Assembly: GCA_030035585.1 (NCBI GenBank)
Contig: CM057482.1
Span: forward strand, 57,850,828-57,914,827
Origin: Dugong dugon
Lineage: Eukaryota > Chordata > Mammalia > Sirenia > Dugongidae
Length of the DNA: 64,000 bases
Direction: 5' to 3'
Below the pieces are notes generated by a model. The model worked only from the letters and a program-made list of their open reading frames with translations, had not been told where the DNA came from and ran no database searches. The position numbers and the translations under genes were made by a program. Below are positions 11,976 through 22,334 of the stretch, piece after piece (the stretch's first letter is position 1; each line of letters starts with the position of its first letter).

Positions 11976-12299
11976 TGCCATAAATCCCTTTGGGGAAGGC
12001 TGGGAAAAGATTAACAGTAGAAGTTTTTGGCAGTGTAGTGGAGTTCTTTTTCAAGGAAACCTAGCCTCCCCTTCATTCAAAGGATTGTGGTTCTGTAAAC
12101 TTCCTCAAATCTGGGAATTGATTGAGGGGCTGTGATTCGCTTTTGTGGCAATGTGAGTTAGACTGCTGTTCACTTGACCTAGAGTTTTTCTGCTTATACA
12201 GATCAAGTAAATATTTAGTAGATTTCCCATCTGTTTCACTCCTGGGGACACCATGACTAAGTAGCCAACACCATAAGCCTGTACATGTCAGACTGTTCT

Positions 12300-13250
12300 G
12301 ATTACTGCTTTAATTCTGTTGTCCATTATGGTAACCATGCCCACATTGTCTTTGTGGATTGACTGCCACTATTTGGCCCCCACTACCATGGGGTCCAGTC
12401 AGCCCCATTGTAATTACGTGTCTTGATTCAGTTATGGCAGTTTCCACTGTCAAATTTGACTTACATGAAATAACAATTACAGCAGTCTTCAAGGATGCTG
12501 GGGCTCCCTTCACAAATTTGTTCCTTATCATTGTGGTGAAAGATGTGTCCTCTGGGTACTTCATGTGGGGATCTGTAGGTATAACCTGGTAAATCCACTC
12601 TAACATGCCAATTTCCCAAAGCCTTTGGACACCTTCTTCTACAGTGTACCAAGGCAGGTCTGGTTCTTAAACTTGATTTAGTGTAGGCCACTGCATAATC
12701 CATGCTTCACTGACTCAACAAAATAAACTATTAGATCCTTTCCTAACTTCTTGAGCTAAAACACTGAAGAATCTGTGGTTACCGGGCACATATCAATAAA
12801 CTCAGACTGATTCATCTTTATGTTCTCTGTACCATTATCCCACACTCTTAATAGCCATTACTGCACATATTCCCCAGGTTTCTGTTTGTACATATTAGAA
12901 AAGTCAAGCAGTTGTTTTGGAGTGTAACATACCTCCTCTTGGGTCACACTTTGTACTTCATGTTTTGGGGCTCGCTGAGACTTAAGTCTAGTTATAGGTC
13001 TAGAAGCCAAAATTGATGGTGGGAATGTGTTTGGGGAATATTCAGCATTGTCTTGTAAGGCATCTGTCTCAGGTGATGCCCCAGGCATGACTCAAAGGCT
13101 TTCTTTCGACACAGCTGGGTTAATATCATCAGATGGGGCTGGAGGGGTTAATGGTTTTACTGGTGAGGGTGGTGTATCAGACAAAGATGGAGCAATCTCT
13201 TCAGATAGGAGTGAGAAGGCCTGCACAGCCAGTTTAAATTATTCTGTCAT
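12300..13250 (-). pseudogene. ERV-L-like gag remnant
   Basis: Frames at 12858-13088, 12461-12703 and 12310-12606 (all minus) together give a proline-rich N-terminal half and a capsid-like half. The nucleocapsid end is near 12310, where a lone 'CGHGYHNG' stretch looks like a ruined CCHC zinc knuckle. Frameshifts separate the pieces. The N-terminal end is cut at the inverted LTR junction near 13262. Confidence 0.7.
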
Positions 13251-13262
13251 TGCCACTGTGAT

Positions 13263-13482
13263 TGTGAAGGATGTATGTCAAATTGGCTGGACCATGATTC
13301 TCAGTGGTTTGGCATTTATGGCAGTCGTATAATGATGCAATCACCACCAAGCTGACATCTGATATAATGTGATCATCTCCATGATAAAATCTGCTGTGAG
13401 TAGCCAGTCAGTTGAAAGGGAGTTTCTTTGGGGGTGTGGCATGCATCCAATATAGGTGGAATTTCTGTGGGACATTCTTTCT
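13263..13482 (+). mobile_element. LTR fragment of the same family, inverted relative to gag-pol
   Basis: From TGTGAAGGATG the plus strand matches the reverse complement of the 7805-8324 LTR over more than 150 bp. Shared blocks include 'ccatgattctcagtgg', 'gatctgatataatgtgat'-like text and 'ctgctgtgagtagcca'. It is therefore plus-oriented, whereas the internal region and left LTR are minus-oriented. It stops before the SINE at 13493. Confidence 0.85.
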
Positions 13483-13492
13483 TTTTGAGCAG

Positions 13493-13708
13493 GAGTCCCT
13501 GATGGGGCAAAAGGTTAAGCACTTGAATACTACCTAAATTGTTGGCAGTTTGAATCTACCCAGAGAAGCCTCATAAAAAATGCCTGATAATCTCCTTCTG
13601 AAAGGCCACAGCCTTGAAAACCCTATGGAGCAGTTCTACTGTGAAACATATGGGGTCGCCATGAGTCGGAATTGACTCGCAGGCAACTGTTGTTTTTTTT
13701 TTTTTCCA
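13493..13708 (+). mobile_element. AfroSINE, near full length with TSD
   Basis: A tRNA-like head ('ggttaagcacttgaatac', 'ggcagtttgaatctaccc' as decayed A/B boxes) leads into 'aaaccctatggagcag' and 'atgagtcggaattgactcgc', then a T-rich tail. It is flanked by perfect 10-bp duplications ttttgagcag at 13483-13492 and 13709-13718, so it is a discrete insertion younger than the LTR fragment beside it. Confidence 0.93.
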
Positions 13709-13718
13709 TTTTGAGCAG

Positions 13719-14080
13719 TGCTCATTCCCTCATATCTACAGTGTCACCTTTCTTGTAGATTCCCATGTGTGTAGCCAAAGGAATAACTCCATGTTTTCTA
13801 CAAGGCCAAGAGAACTTGTACTGGTGCCTCTTCTTTGTGCTTGTCATTTTTGATTGATTACTACAAGCTGGTGGTTCTGGTCCGAAGGTGACAGATGAAT
13901 TTTTTATATATCTCTCTAAATGCATGGATTAAACTATTTTGATATATTTCAAACCATTACAGTTATTCTTGTAGAAACGAAACACCCTATATTTAGGCAG
14001 TGGGGGAATATTAAAATTCCTTCCCAAGTACTTTGAAAACATTTTCAGTAATCTTTTATAAATTATTTGCATTCTGTTAC
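13719..14080. other. spacer, unassigned
   Basis: No confident repeat. It does not continue the LTR interrupted by the SINE. Confidence 0.4.
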
Positions 14081-14500
14081 CATACGTTCCAGGCTTATCT
14101 TATACATTTCCTACTCAAACCTCACAGACCATTTCTTCAAAGAATCCTGGTTTCTTTTAGTGCTAAATAGTATTTCGAGACCACTATTTGTACCTTAGAA
14201 TCTTAGGGCTACTCATTGCTGTTAGATTGGCCATCGTTTCTAGTCTTTTTTCAGTGGAGACATCTAGGAAATTTTTTTTAAGCTAAAATATACATTTATA
14301 TTGATACTTTTAATTCAAATTCAGGATACAGGATTTTTTTCTTCACTTCATCAATCTTACAGCAGTATATTCTCTCTCCTGTAGTTGAAAATCTCAGTTC
14401 CCTGACATTAGTATTTCTTGGCTTTATCCCATCACACACACATAGCTATTCCAGCATAACAGTACCAGTACTAAGAAATGGCCCTTTTTTAATACAGAAG
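14081..14500 (-). mobile_element. L1M (L1MC-like) 3'-UTR, antisense
   Basis: 'aaagaatcctggtttctttt', 'ctactcattgctgttagatt' and 'cagtggagacatctaggaaa' follow the layout of the antisense 3' UTR of old mammalian L1MC/L1MD elements. It is diverged, with no coding part. Confidence 0.65.
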
Positions 14501-14787
14501 GTCCCCTTGCCATACTCTCCCCAAAAAGTAAATTTTGATTTTAAAAGAGTCATGAAAGTAGCTGAGTGAGTGTGAATAAACATTCTGCCAAAATTTCATG
14601 TATGATGATGATGATTTAAAATGGAAAGTAAAAGATACAGACAATTGACTAGATCATATAAAGGAATGCTCACCCAAAGGGATTATTGTGTTACCTCATG
14701 GAAATGTAACATCACACCCAACTCACAGATGTTATTGCAAAGCATTTGCAGGCTTCATTGACAAGAAGTTTATTATCATTATTGTTG

Positions 14788-14975
14788 TTACTTGCCATAG
14801 AGTCAATTCTAACTCATGGCAACCTTATGTGTACAGAGTAGAACTGTTCCAAAGAGTTTTCAAGGCTGTGACCTTTCGGAAGCAGATCATCAGGCCTTAA
14901 TTCTGAGGTGCCTCTGGATGGGTTTGAACCACAAATCTTTTGGTTAGTAGTCCAGGGCTTAGCCATTGGGATAAT
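14788..14975 (-). mobile_element. AfroSINE, antisense, near full length
   Basis: On the plus strand the order is 3' core ('gagtcaattctaactcatgg'), 'tagaactgttccaaag', 'agcagatcatcaggcc', then the tRNA-like head ('gggtttgaaccacaaatc', 'ggttagtagtccagggctta'). This is the reverse complement of a whole AfroSINE of the longer subtype. Confidence 0.93.
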
Positions 14976-15179
14976 AAGTCTCCAAACAAATGTCACTGGG
15001 TCTTTGAATTCTGGGAATATTAATCTTTTGATAAATGTTGATAACTTCCTCCTTGATGGTAAAATTTGTCCTTAGTTTACTTTCATAATATCACAGTCAG
15101 GACATATTTAAAAAATAAAAACAAAATAGGTAGATGAAGTGAGCTACCGCTTGATTATTTTTTATGAAAATAGGCTATG

Positions 15180-15815
15180 CTCTTTCACTAGTGGTGGCAG
15201 TTAGACTGCGTTCAATAGCTGAGAAGACTCACAAGACCCCAAATGACCATGCTTACAAGGCTATAGTTTATTGCAGGAAAAGAATTCCATAATAGATTAT
15301 TGCAGGAAAAGGATTCCATTTAGCAGCAGTGTTAAAGAAAGTATGGGCATCACAGTGAAGGTTCCCTCTCAGTAAGGGGTCCAGAGAGACCCAGTGTGAG
15401 TTCCATTTGTCCTCTCTCTGTAAGGGCCACACATAAACAACTTCTCTCTCAGATCAGGAACCACCAATGTGCATGCAGAACACCTTGGATCCAGGTAGCC
15501 CAAATGAAGACTCGGCCATTTTTAAAAATATATATTTACTCTTGTTAGTCATGTAAGCATATTCCTGCCACATAACAACCCCAACAGCAGAGACCCCTGG
15601 AAGTCTCACCTTTAGCAGGTGCAAACTATCAACTTCCCTGTTACAAAAAAAAAATGCTGACCAGCTGGTGCACACTGCCCTGAAATGCCTCAGACTTTTG
15701 GTTGCAATCAATGTCATTAGTCATTATGTTTCTTGCCAGTGCCATGTAAATACAAGTCTTCTTTTGGTACAATGGCTCAGGCTAATTCCAGTCCTGCTGG
15801 AATTAATCCTCACAG
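15180..15815 (-). mobile_element. LTR-like block (ERV1-like), antisense
   Basis: The plus-strand phrase 'ggctatagtttattgcagg' with following 'gattccatttagcag' has the style of antisense ERV1 LTRs near their polyadenylation region. The block runs to about 15790. It contains a tandem duplication with a 29-bp period ('ttgcaggaaaa' at about 15271 and 15300). Boundaries and family are uncertain. Confidence 0.45.
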
Positions 15816-15821
15816 TATAAC

Positions 15822-16335
15822 TGCATTAGTTTTCTAGTGCTGCTACAACAGAAATATCACAAGTGGATGGCTTTTACAAAGAAAAATGTATTCTCTCACA
15901 GTTTGGGAGGCTAGACGTCCAAATGCAGGGTGCCAGCTCCAGAGGACGGTTTTCTCTGTCAGTTCTGGGGAAAAGTCCTTGTCATCAACTCCTGGTCTAG
16001 GAGCTTATCAGGGCAGCGACCCCAGGTCCAAAGGTCATGCTCCCCTTCTGGCTCTTCATTCTTGGTGGCATGATTTCCTCTCCTCTTTGCTCTCTTCTCT
16101 CTTTTATATCTCAAAAGAGATTGACTCAAGATATAACCTAATCTTGTAGATTGAAACCTGCCTCATTGACACAACTGCCTCTAATCCTGCCTAATAAACA
16201 TCATAGAGGTTAGGATTTACAGCACATAGGATAATCACATCAGATTACAAAATGGTGGTCAACCACACAGTGCTGGGAATCATGGACTAGCTAAGTTCAC
16301 ACACATTTTGGGGGGACACAATTCAATCCATAACA
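15822..16335 (-). mobile_element. solo MaLR-type LTR with perfect 5-bp TSD
   Basis: The plus strand reads 'tgcattagttttctagtgct' ... 'attcaatccataaca', the reverse complement of a MaLR/MLT1-related LTR found six other times in the window. It is bounded by ataac at 15817-15821 and 16336-16340, an exact 5-bp target duplication as expected of ERV-L/MaLR integration. No internal sequence is present, so it is a recombined solo LTR. Confidence 0.92.
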
Positions 16336-16421
16336 ATAACTTTAAAAATTTCATATCATTTCAATATATGTCTTAAATAAACATTTATTTTTAATTAGTA
16401 TTTCCAAAGTTCTCATGTATT

Positions 16422-16467
16422 TATAAACAGAGTGAAACTTTCGATATAAACAGAGTGAAACTTTCGA
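16422..16467. repeat. perfect 23-bp tandem duplication
   Basis: The 23-bp unit beginning tataaacagagtgaaac and ending tttcga occurs twice without a mismatch, at 16422-16444 and 16445-16467. Confidence 0.95.
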
Positions 16468-16623
16468 AGTTCCCAATTTTCATATAGAGATATTCTACAA
16501 ATCTTAAAAACAGTACTTGATGGTAACCTTTTTTTCTTAACCTTCCCCTTTACAGATAATAATAGCCTTTTCAATTTTCCTATTGACAATTATTTTTTCC
16601 TTATTTTTATCTCATATGTACCT

Positions 16624-17268
16624 CATGATAAACGGAGAAAAGATTGAAATTGTCAAGGATTTCATTTTACTTGGATTCACAATCAATGTCCATAGAAGCA
16701 GCAGTCAAGAAATCAAATGATGCATTGCATTGAGCACATCTACTGCAAAAGACCTCTTTAAAGTGTTAAAAAGGAAAGATGTCACTTTAAGGACTAAAGT
16801 GCACCTGACTCACCATGATGTTTTCAGTCACCTCATATGCATGTGAAAGCTGAACAGTGAATAAGGAAGACCAAAGAAGAATTGGAGCCTTTGAATTATG
16901 GTGCTGGTGAAGAATATTGAGTATACTGTGGACTGCCAGAAGAACGAACAAATCTGTCTTGGAAGAAGTAGAGCTAGAATGCTCCTTAGAAGCATAGATG
17001 GCAAGACTTTGTCTCACATACTTTGGTCATGTTATCAGAAGAGATCAGTCCCTGGAGAAGGACATCATGCTTGGTAAAGTAAAGCATCAGTGAAAAACAG
17101 GAAGACCTTCAACAACATGGATTGACACAGTGGCTACAACAATGAACTCAAGCGTAACAACGATTATGAGGATGCCCAGGACCAGACAGTGTTTTGCTCT
17201 TTTGTTCTGTTGTACAGTGTTGCTATAAGTTGGGACTGACTTGATGGCACCGAACAACAACAACAACA
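16624..17268 (+). mobile_element. RTE (BovB-class) LINE, 5'-truncated 3' end
   Basis: Text encoding the C-terminal RTE reverse-transcriptase region (frames broken) ends in 'ggattgacacagtggctaca', 'gggactgacttgatggcac' and a (CAA)n tail. Imperfect 12-bp target duplications flank it: tcatatgtacct at 16612-16623 and tcatatgtgcct at 17269-17280. The last 60 bp resemble the AfroSINE 3' end, consistent with RTE machinery having mobilised that SINE. Confidence 0.9.
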
Positions 17269-17280
17269 TCATATGTGCCT

Positions 17281-18075
17281 GGGATGTGTCCTACTCCTGT
17301 TTCTAAATTTTGAGTTCCTTCATGACAAAAAAACAAGAACTATCTACCATTCACCTATTTGATCCGAAGCACAATACTGTGAATAAGGAAGAAAAGATTT
17401 TTGTTCTTGTGTAAGAAAAAAAAATTAATAACAGATGTATTACTTTGATTTTAAAATTAACCTAAAAAGGCTTGACCCAGGCTGCAAAAATATTGACATG
17501 CTTTTTTCACTAGAAACTGCTTTTCAGCATTGTAAATTTGTCTTTTGTGGCCAGAAAAGGGTAGTAAATAACAAACCCATTACCTCATGATTTAATGAAA
17601 AAGACTGTACTTCTTTAATTTTAATTTCCAAAGATCTCATAGCTCTAAATTTATAAGGGGACAAACTTTCAGGAGTTACTTTTTTAATGCTAACTCAGTA
17701 ACCATTTAGTACTTGGTCACCATGGAAACTTGTATTCATTATGAAAAAAAAAATTTAGACTTCTGTGAAATCTTCAGCCCTCGGGGGTGTTCTTTTTCAT
17801 TTTTCTCCATGTAGGGGAACTCTTGCTCCCCCAATTTTCAAATTGTTTATTAAATCATGAAATAATCAAATAGAATATTTGTTTTGAACTAATTCAAAGG
17901 TTTATTTTAAACAATTGTAACTAGCTTGCTTTGAGCCACTTATTTTTAGAAACAAAATGATCTTCCTGCATGCATATAGAATGACTGCTTGGTATAAATC
18001 TTATGTTTCAGTTACTTTGTGTTTTGATTATTTTTAACATCTTCAAACAGCTCCATCTAGCATGAGAATAAGAGC
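17281..18075. other. unique AT-rich spacer
   Basis: No repeat or exon recognised. Several homopolymer runs. Confidence 0.4.
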
Positions 18076-18126
18076 AACAATAATAGTAAAATACTATTAC
18101 TACTACCGCTTCTACTACTACTATTA
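18076..18126. repeat. TAC/TAG trinucleotide microsatellite, impure
   Basis: 'actattactactaccgcttc' and 'tactactactattaag' form an interrupted TAC repeat. Confidence 0.7.
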
Positions 18127-18129
18127 AGA

Positions 18130-18365
18130 AGAAAAAAGTACCTACCATTTGTTTGTAAAACTATCCTAAGTACTTTATAAATATTAACCTATTTAATCCT
18201 CACAACAACCCTGTGAGGGAAATACTATTGCCTTCTTGATTTTTCAGGTAAGACAATTAAGGGCAAAGGAAATTAAGCAATAGTTCAAGGTCACAAAACT
18301 AATAAACTATGGAGACAGAATTTAAATCCAGACAGTTTGACTTTAGAGCAGGCTTTGTATCTTAC
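18130..18365 (-). mobile_element. MIR SINE, antisense
   Basis: 'taatcctcacaacaaccctg', 'aggtcacaaaactaataa' and 'aatttaaatccagacagttt' are the diagnostic antisense MIR blocks in order. Confidence 0.9.
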
Positions 18366-18925
18366 CTTGAGCTCCCTTTGTTTTTTAAATCTCATTTCAC
18401 TGAAGTATTTCCGCTACCAGTTTTAATTTCCCTGAGAATCTTACATATGTAAATTGCATTCACATTACCATGTTCTTCAGAGGATTAGATTTTAAATTGT
18501 TTCAGAATAGTACTGAAGATTTCTTAGATGCAAATATTAACAGACCATAAAGAAGTGATTTCTCTCTCCATATTCAGAATTAGTCATGTCATTCTTACCT
18601 TCTCACAAAGACACACAATGTGGTCCTCCCTTGCCATTTGGTGATACGGTAGGGTTGAGGGGATTCCCCTGAGGTGGAGCACTAGAATTGTTGAATCACT
18701 GAAACAAATTAAAGGTTTTTTTTTTTTTAACAAAACATGAATTCCTTCTAAAAATCATAGAGAATTATTTAAAAATTGCCAGGGGTAAGGTGTTCACTTC
18801 TTCAAAACAATCCCATTCCATTTCAGGCTGCTCAGTTCATTAGAAATATGTTCATGTAGAATTGATCTTCTTCTCTGTGATTTCTATCTACCAATCCTAT
18901 TTCTCACCACAAGAATGACTTAGAG

Positions 18926-19446
18926 TATCTTAGTTATCTCGTGCTGCTATAACAGAAATACCACAAATGGATGGCTTTAACACACAGAAAATTATTCTCT
19001 CACAATCTAGGAGGCTAGAAGTCTGAATTCAGGGTGCCAGCTCCAGGGGAATGCTTTCTCTTTCTGTCGGCTCTGGGGGAAAGTCTTTGTCATCAGTCTT
19101 TCCCTGGCTTAGGAGCTTCTCATCACAGGGACCCCAGGTCCAAAGGACATGCTCTGTTCCTGGCACTACTTTCTTGGTGGTACGAGGTCCCCCTGTCTCT
19201 CTGCTCTCTTCTCTCTTTTATATCTCAAAAGAGATTGACTCAAGATACAACCTAATCTTGAAGATTGAGTCCTGCCTCATTAACATAAATGCCTCTAATC
19301 CTGCCTCATTAACATCATAGAGATAGGATTTAGAACACATAGAAAAATCACATCAGATGTCAAAATGGTAGACAATCACTCAATACTTGGAATCATGGCC
19401 TAGCCAAGTTGACACAGTTTTGGGGGATGCAACTCAATCCATAGTA
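18926..19446 (-). repeat. 3' LTR of the MaLR provirus
   Basis: 521 bp, antisense. It opens on the plus strand with 'tatcttagttatctcgtgct' and ends 'caactcaatccatagta'. The terminal dinucleotides are mutated from TG/CA. Confidence 0.9.
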
Positions 19447-19464
19447 TTCCACCCTTTGGCCCTC
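19447..19464 (-). promoter_or_regulatory. polypurine tract of MaLR provirus
   Basis: On the minus strand this is GAGGGCCAAAGGGTGGAA, immediately upstream of the 3' LTR, where plus-strand DNA synthesis would have been primed. Confidence 0.7.
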
Positions 19465-20535
19465 TAAAATTCATATCATTACCACATGTAAAACACATTG
19501 ACCCCATCATATCATAATGAAAGTGTTAAATCAACTCCAAGTCCAAAATCCAAAAATTCCTCTTTATCTGTGAAATCTAGAATATAAGCTATCTGCTTCC
19601 AAAGTACAATAGTGGGAAAAGGCACAAGCTAGACATTTCCATTACAAATGGGAGAAATTGGAGGGAAAGAAGGGATAATAGGCACCAAGCAAGTCAGCAG
19701 AGCATACTACATTAGCCCTGAAGCCTTGAAAATAATTTTCTGTTCTCTGAGACCATTTAGACAATGGCCCTGCCCTCCAGACTCTAGGTATTGACCACAC
19801 TCTCTGGATCCTAAGTGGAGGCCCCTTGGCCCTGGGTCTCAGCTACACCTTCCAGGCCCACTGGAACAGCAACTCTGCTCCCTCAAATTTGAGTGACCCC
19901 ATTCTCCTAGTCCATCTTACTGGTCACGCCACCCTTTGAGACTGTGGCAGATCTGCTTCCTGTGTTTGTTGTCTCTTCAGTTTCTGCTTCCTAGTGCCTT
20001 GGCCTCTCAGCCCCTCAGGCCTCACCATCCATGTCTGCCCTGCTGGGGCAAGTGTTCCAAAGATCTGTAGCTCTACCAATAAGTGCCTGGAGGCACCCCA
20101 CTCTGCCAGTAAATTTTGGCCAGAAGGCACTCAGCTCTCTTGCTTCATGGGGTGGCAAGCCTAACTTCACCAATAAGTGCCTGTAGGTACCCCACTCTGC
20201 CAGGAAGCCTCATGAGCAAAAGACACTCAGTTCTCTCACTCTGTGGTTTAGCTCCAGCACCCTCTCCTGCTAATCTCCTGGTTCTGCTGCTGCCATTTCT
20301 CTGCTGCTGATGTTTCTCTAATGCTGCATCTCACAGTCTGTGCTGTCACAAGTGTAACAGCTTTCATCATTTCCTTCTGAGTTCTCACCAGAATTGCCCG
20401 ACATCCATAATTCCACCAACAGCCTCTTCAAGGCAATCTAGGCTTTTATTATCAGGCACTTTGAAACTCTTCCAGCACCTATCCATTCATAGTTTCAAAA
20501 CCACTTCCACATTTTAGGTGTCTGTTAGAGCAGCA

Positions 20536-20552
20536 CCCCACTCCTGGTACCA
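20536..20552 (-). promoter_or_regulatory. tRNA-Leu-type primer binding site of MaLR provirus
   Basis: On the minus strand this reads TGGTACCAGGAGTGGGG, complementary to the 3' end of a tRNA-Leu as used by ERV-L/MaLR elements. It lies 5 bp from the 5' LTR edge. Confidence 0.85.
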
Positions 20553-20557
20553 AATTC

Positions 20558-21196
20558 TGTCTTAGTTATCTAGTGCTGCTATAACAGAAACACCACAAGT
20601 GAATGGCTATAACAAAGAGAAATTTATTTTCTCACAGTCTAAGAGGCTAGAAGTCCAAATTCAGGGTGTCAGCTCCAGGGGAAGGCTTTCTCTCTCTGTC
20701 GGCTCCGAGGGAAGGTCCTTGTCATCAGTCTTCTGGTCTAGGAGCTTCTCAACACAGGGACCCCATCATATCATGGGATGCAGCTCCCGTGATTATGTTC
20801 ACCACATAAGACTGTCCCGCTAGCAGCCACCTGTCTGTCAGTTGGTCATACTGTGGTGGCTTGCATGTTGCTATGATACTGATCATAGCATAGGATGCGC
20901 TCTGCTCCTGGCACTACTTTCTTGGTGGTATGAGGTCCCCCTGTCTCTCTGCTCTCTTCTCTCTTTTATATCTCAAAAGAGATTGACTCAAGATACAACC
21001 TAATCTTGTAGATTGAGTCCTACCTCATTAACATAACTGCCTCTAACCCTGCCTCATTAACATCATAAAGGCAGGATTTACAACACACAGGAAGATCACT
21101 TCAGATGACAAAATGGTGGACAGTCACACAATACTGGGAATCATGGCATAGCCAAGTTGACACACATTTTTAGTGGACACAGTTCAGTCTATAACA
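20558..21196 (-). repeat. 5' LTR of the MaLR provirus, interrupted
   Basis: It starts 'tgtcttagttatctagtgct' and ends 'gttcagtctataaca' on the plus strand. Between about 20764 and 20886 its text is replaced by a foreign insert related to 22335-22446. Without that insert the LTR is about 516 bp, close to its 521-bp partner. Confidence 0.9.
20773..20885 (+). repeat. 113-bp insert, inverted copy of 22335-22446
   Basis: Starting atgggatgcagctcccg and ending gatactgatca, it is the reverse complement of 22335-22446 with six substitutions that I counted, all transitions. It sits inside the 5' LTR of the MaLR provirus and has none of the flanking sequence that surrounds the other copy. Confidence 0.9.
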
Positions 21197-21269
21197 CAGA
21201 GTAAGCTTACTTCTTACCAGCCCTTTAACTAATAGAAAAATAGTAATGATGATGACGATCAGTGCTGTA

Positions 21270-21460
21270 TGTGCTGAGTACTTTTTTCTAACCCTTGTAA
21301 ATGTGCTAGCACATTACCTGTTCATGAAAACCCTCTGAGATGGGTCCTGCTATTCTGATCACCAGTTTACAAATAAATCTTAAGTATGGGAGATAAATAA
21401 CAGTATGCATGTATAGGATCCAAATTTGAATCCAGGTATTCTGGCTCCCATGTCACACAA
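21270..21460 (-). mobile_element. MIR SINE, antisense
   Basis: 'ctagcacattacctgttcat', 'gatccaaatttgaatccagg' and 'tattctggctcccatgtcac' are antisense MIR blocks. Confidence 0.8.
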
Positions 21461-21579
21461 TTTGAAACCCTTCCCCTACTCCCCCCCGCCACTATGTCCT
21501 CTTTTACCCAGTTGAATACTTCATTTTTCTGAATTGTTTCTCATGAGTTTTGTTTACTGACTACCCATTAACTCAAGCC

Positions 21580-21660
21580 ATAAATTATTTATTGAGTAAA
21601 CCTTTATTGATTGCTAACCATGTACCAGGTACCATGCCACCAAGCTGGGTAGAAATCTCC
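21580..21660 (-). mobile_element. L2 3'-end fragment, antisense
   Basis: 'aacctttattgattgctaac' and 'atgtaccaggtaccatgcc' match the antisense L2 terminal sentence. Confidence 0.6.
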
Positions 21661-22055
21661 TGAATGGGCTCTACTTTATATTTGTCAAATGCAGTTGACA
21701 TTTGTCAAAGTTGAACACAGCTCTCCAAGGCCTAGAGCTGAGAAGAAATGAACTTTCAGTTGTAGAGTTCCCACATGTGCCTACTGTATGATAAATACAG
21801 TAATGGTGATAGTATTAACTAAGGTGACATTTCTCTCTTAATTGACTCAGAGTGGACACCCATTCTATATTAAATCCCTTCCCACTTCTGCTACTGTATA
21901 AACCCCATTTCATCTGTGTGTAATTTGTGTTTTTCAACTTAAATCAAGAACTTTTAATTTAATCTACCAATTTGTATATCATTAGAATTGGTGCATCATT
22001 CTGACCTTTGCAGGTTAACAAAAATCCACATGCTTTCCCTCCAAGCACCACATGC
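21661..22055. other. unique spacer
   Basis: No recognised repeat or exon. Confidence 0.4.
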
Positions 22056-22333
22056 ATGAGGCAATTGAAAAGACCGTGGCTTGGGTCAGGCAAACCTTAG
22101 CCATCAAAGTGACATCTTTGCTTTTTAACATTTTAAAGAAGTCTTTTGCAGCAGGTTTTCCCAATGCAAAACATCATTTTATTCCTTGAGTTCTGCTTCC
22201 ATTGGTATTGATTATTGATCTAAATAGAATGAAATCCTTGATAACTTCAATTTATTCACCATTTATTCTGATGTTATTTATTGGTCCTGTTGTGAGGATT
22301 TTCATTTTCTTTGTGTTCAGGTGCAATCCATAT
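22056..22333 (-). mobile_element. RTE (BovB-class) RT-region fragment, antisense
   Basis: The reverse complement corresponds segment by segment to the start of the RTE copy at 16624 (for example 'caaaagacttctttaaaatg' versus 'caaaagacctctttaaagtg') and extends further 5' into RT. It is truncated at the 3' end near 22056. At 22334 it switches abruptly to the 112-bp block also found at 20.8 kb. Confidence 0.85.
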
Positions 22334-22334
22334 T

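Larger units (their letters stand above)
8325..13262 (-). mobile_element. internal region of a decayed ERV-L-like endogenous retrovirus
   Basis: Minus-strand remnants occur in the order gag (about 13250-12300), protease (about 11970-11770), RT (11430-10980), RNase H (about 10900-10300), integrase (about 9900-8980) and dUTPase (about 8960-8470), followed by a 3' LTR. A dUTPase after integrase and the apparent absence of env fit class III ERV-L elements. Every domain is split by stops or frameshifts, and no intact gag-pol frame exists. The gag end is not followed by a primer binding site and 5' LTR in the proper orientation. Instead it abuts an inverted LTR fragment at 13263. Confidence 0.88.
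18926..21196 (-). mobile_element. complete MaLR-type provirus (LTR-internal-LTR)
   Basis: Two related LTRs (18926-19446 and 20558-21196) in the same minus orientation flank a 1.1-kb internal region. Next to the right-hand (5') LTR is a 17-nt tRNA-Leu-type primer binding site, and next to the left (3') LTR is a polypurine tract. Near-matching 5-bp target duplications (tagag 18921-18925, cagag 21197-21201) bound the whole. As in other MaLRs, the internal region has no retroviral pol frame. The short frames inside it are not genes. It would have depended on ERV-L enzymes in trans. Confidence 0.93.

Noticed and set aside
13493-13708. tRNA gene, from A/B-box-like motifs
   Set aside because: The motifs belong to the tRNA-derived head of an AfroSINE with a SINE body, T-rich tail and 10-bp target duplications. 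No cloverleaf can be formed.
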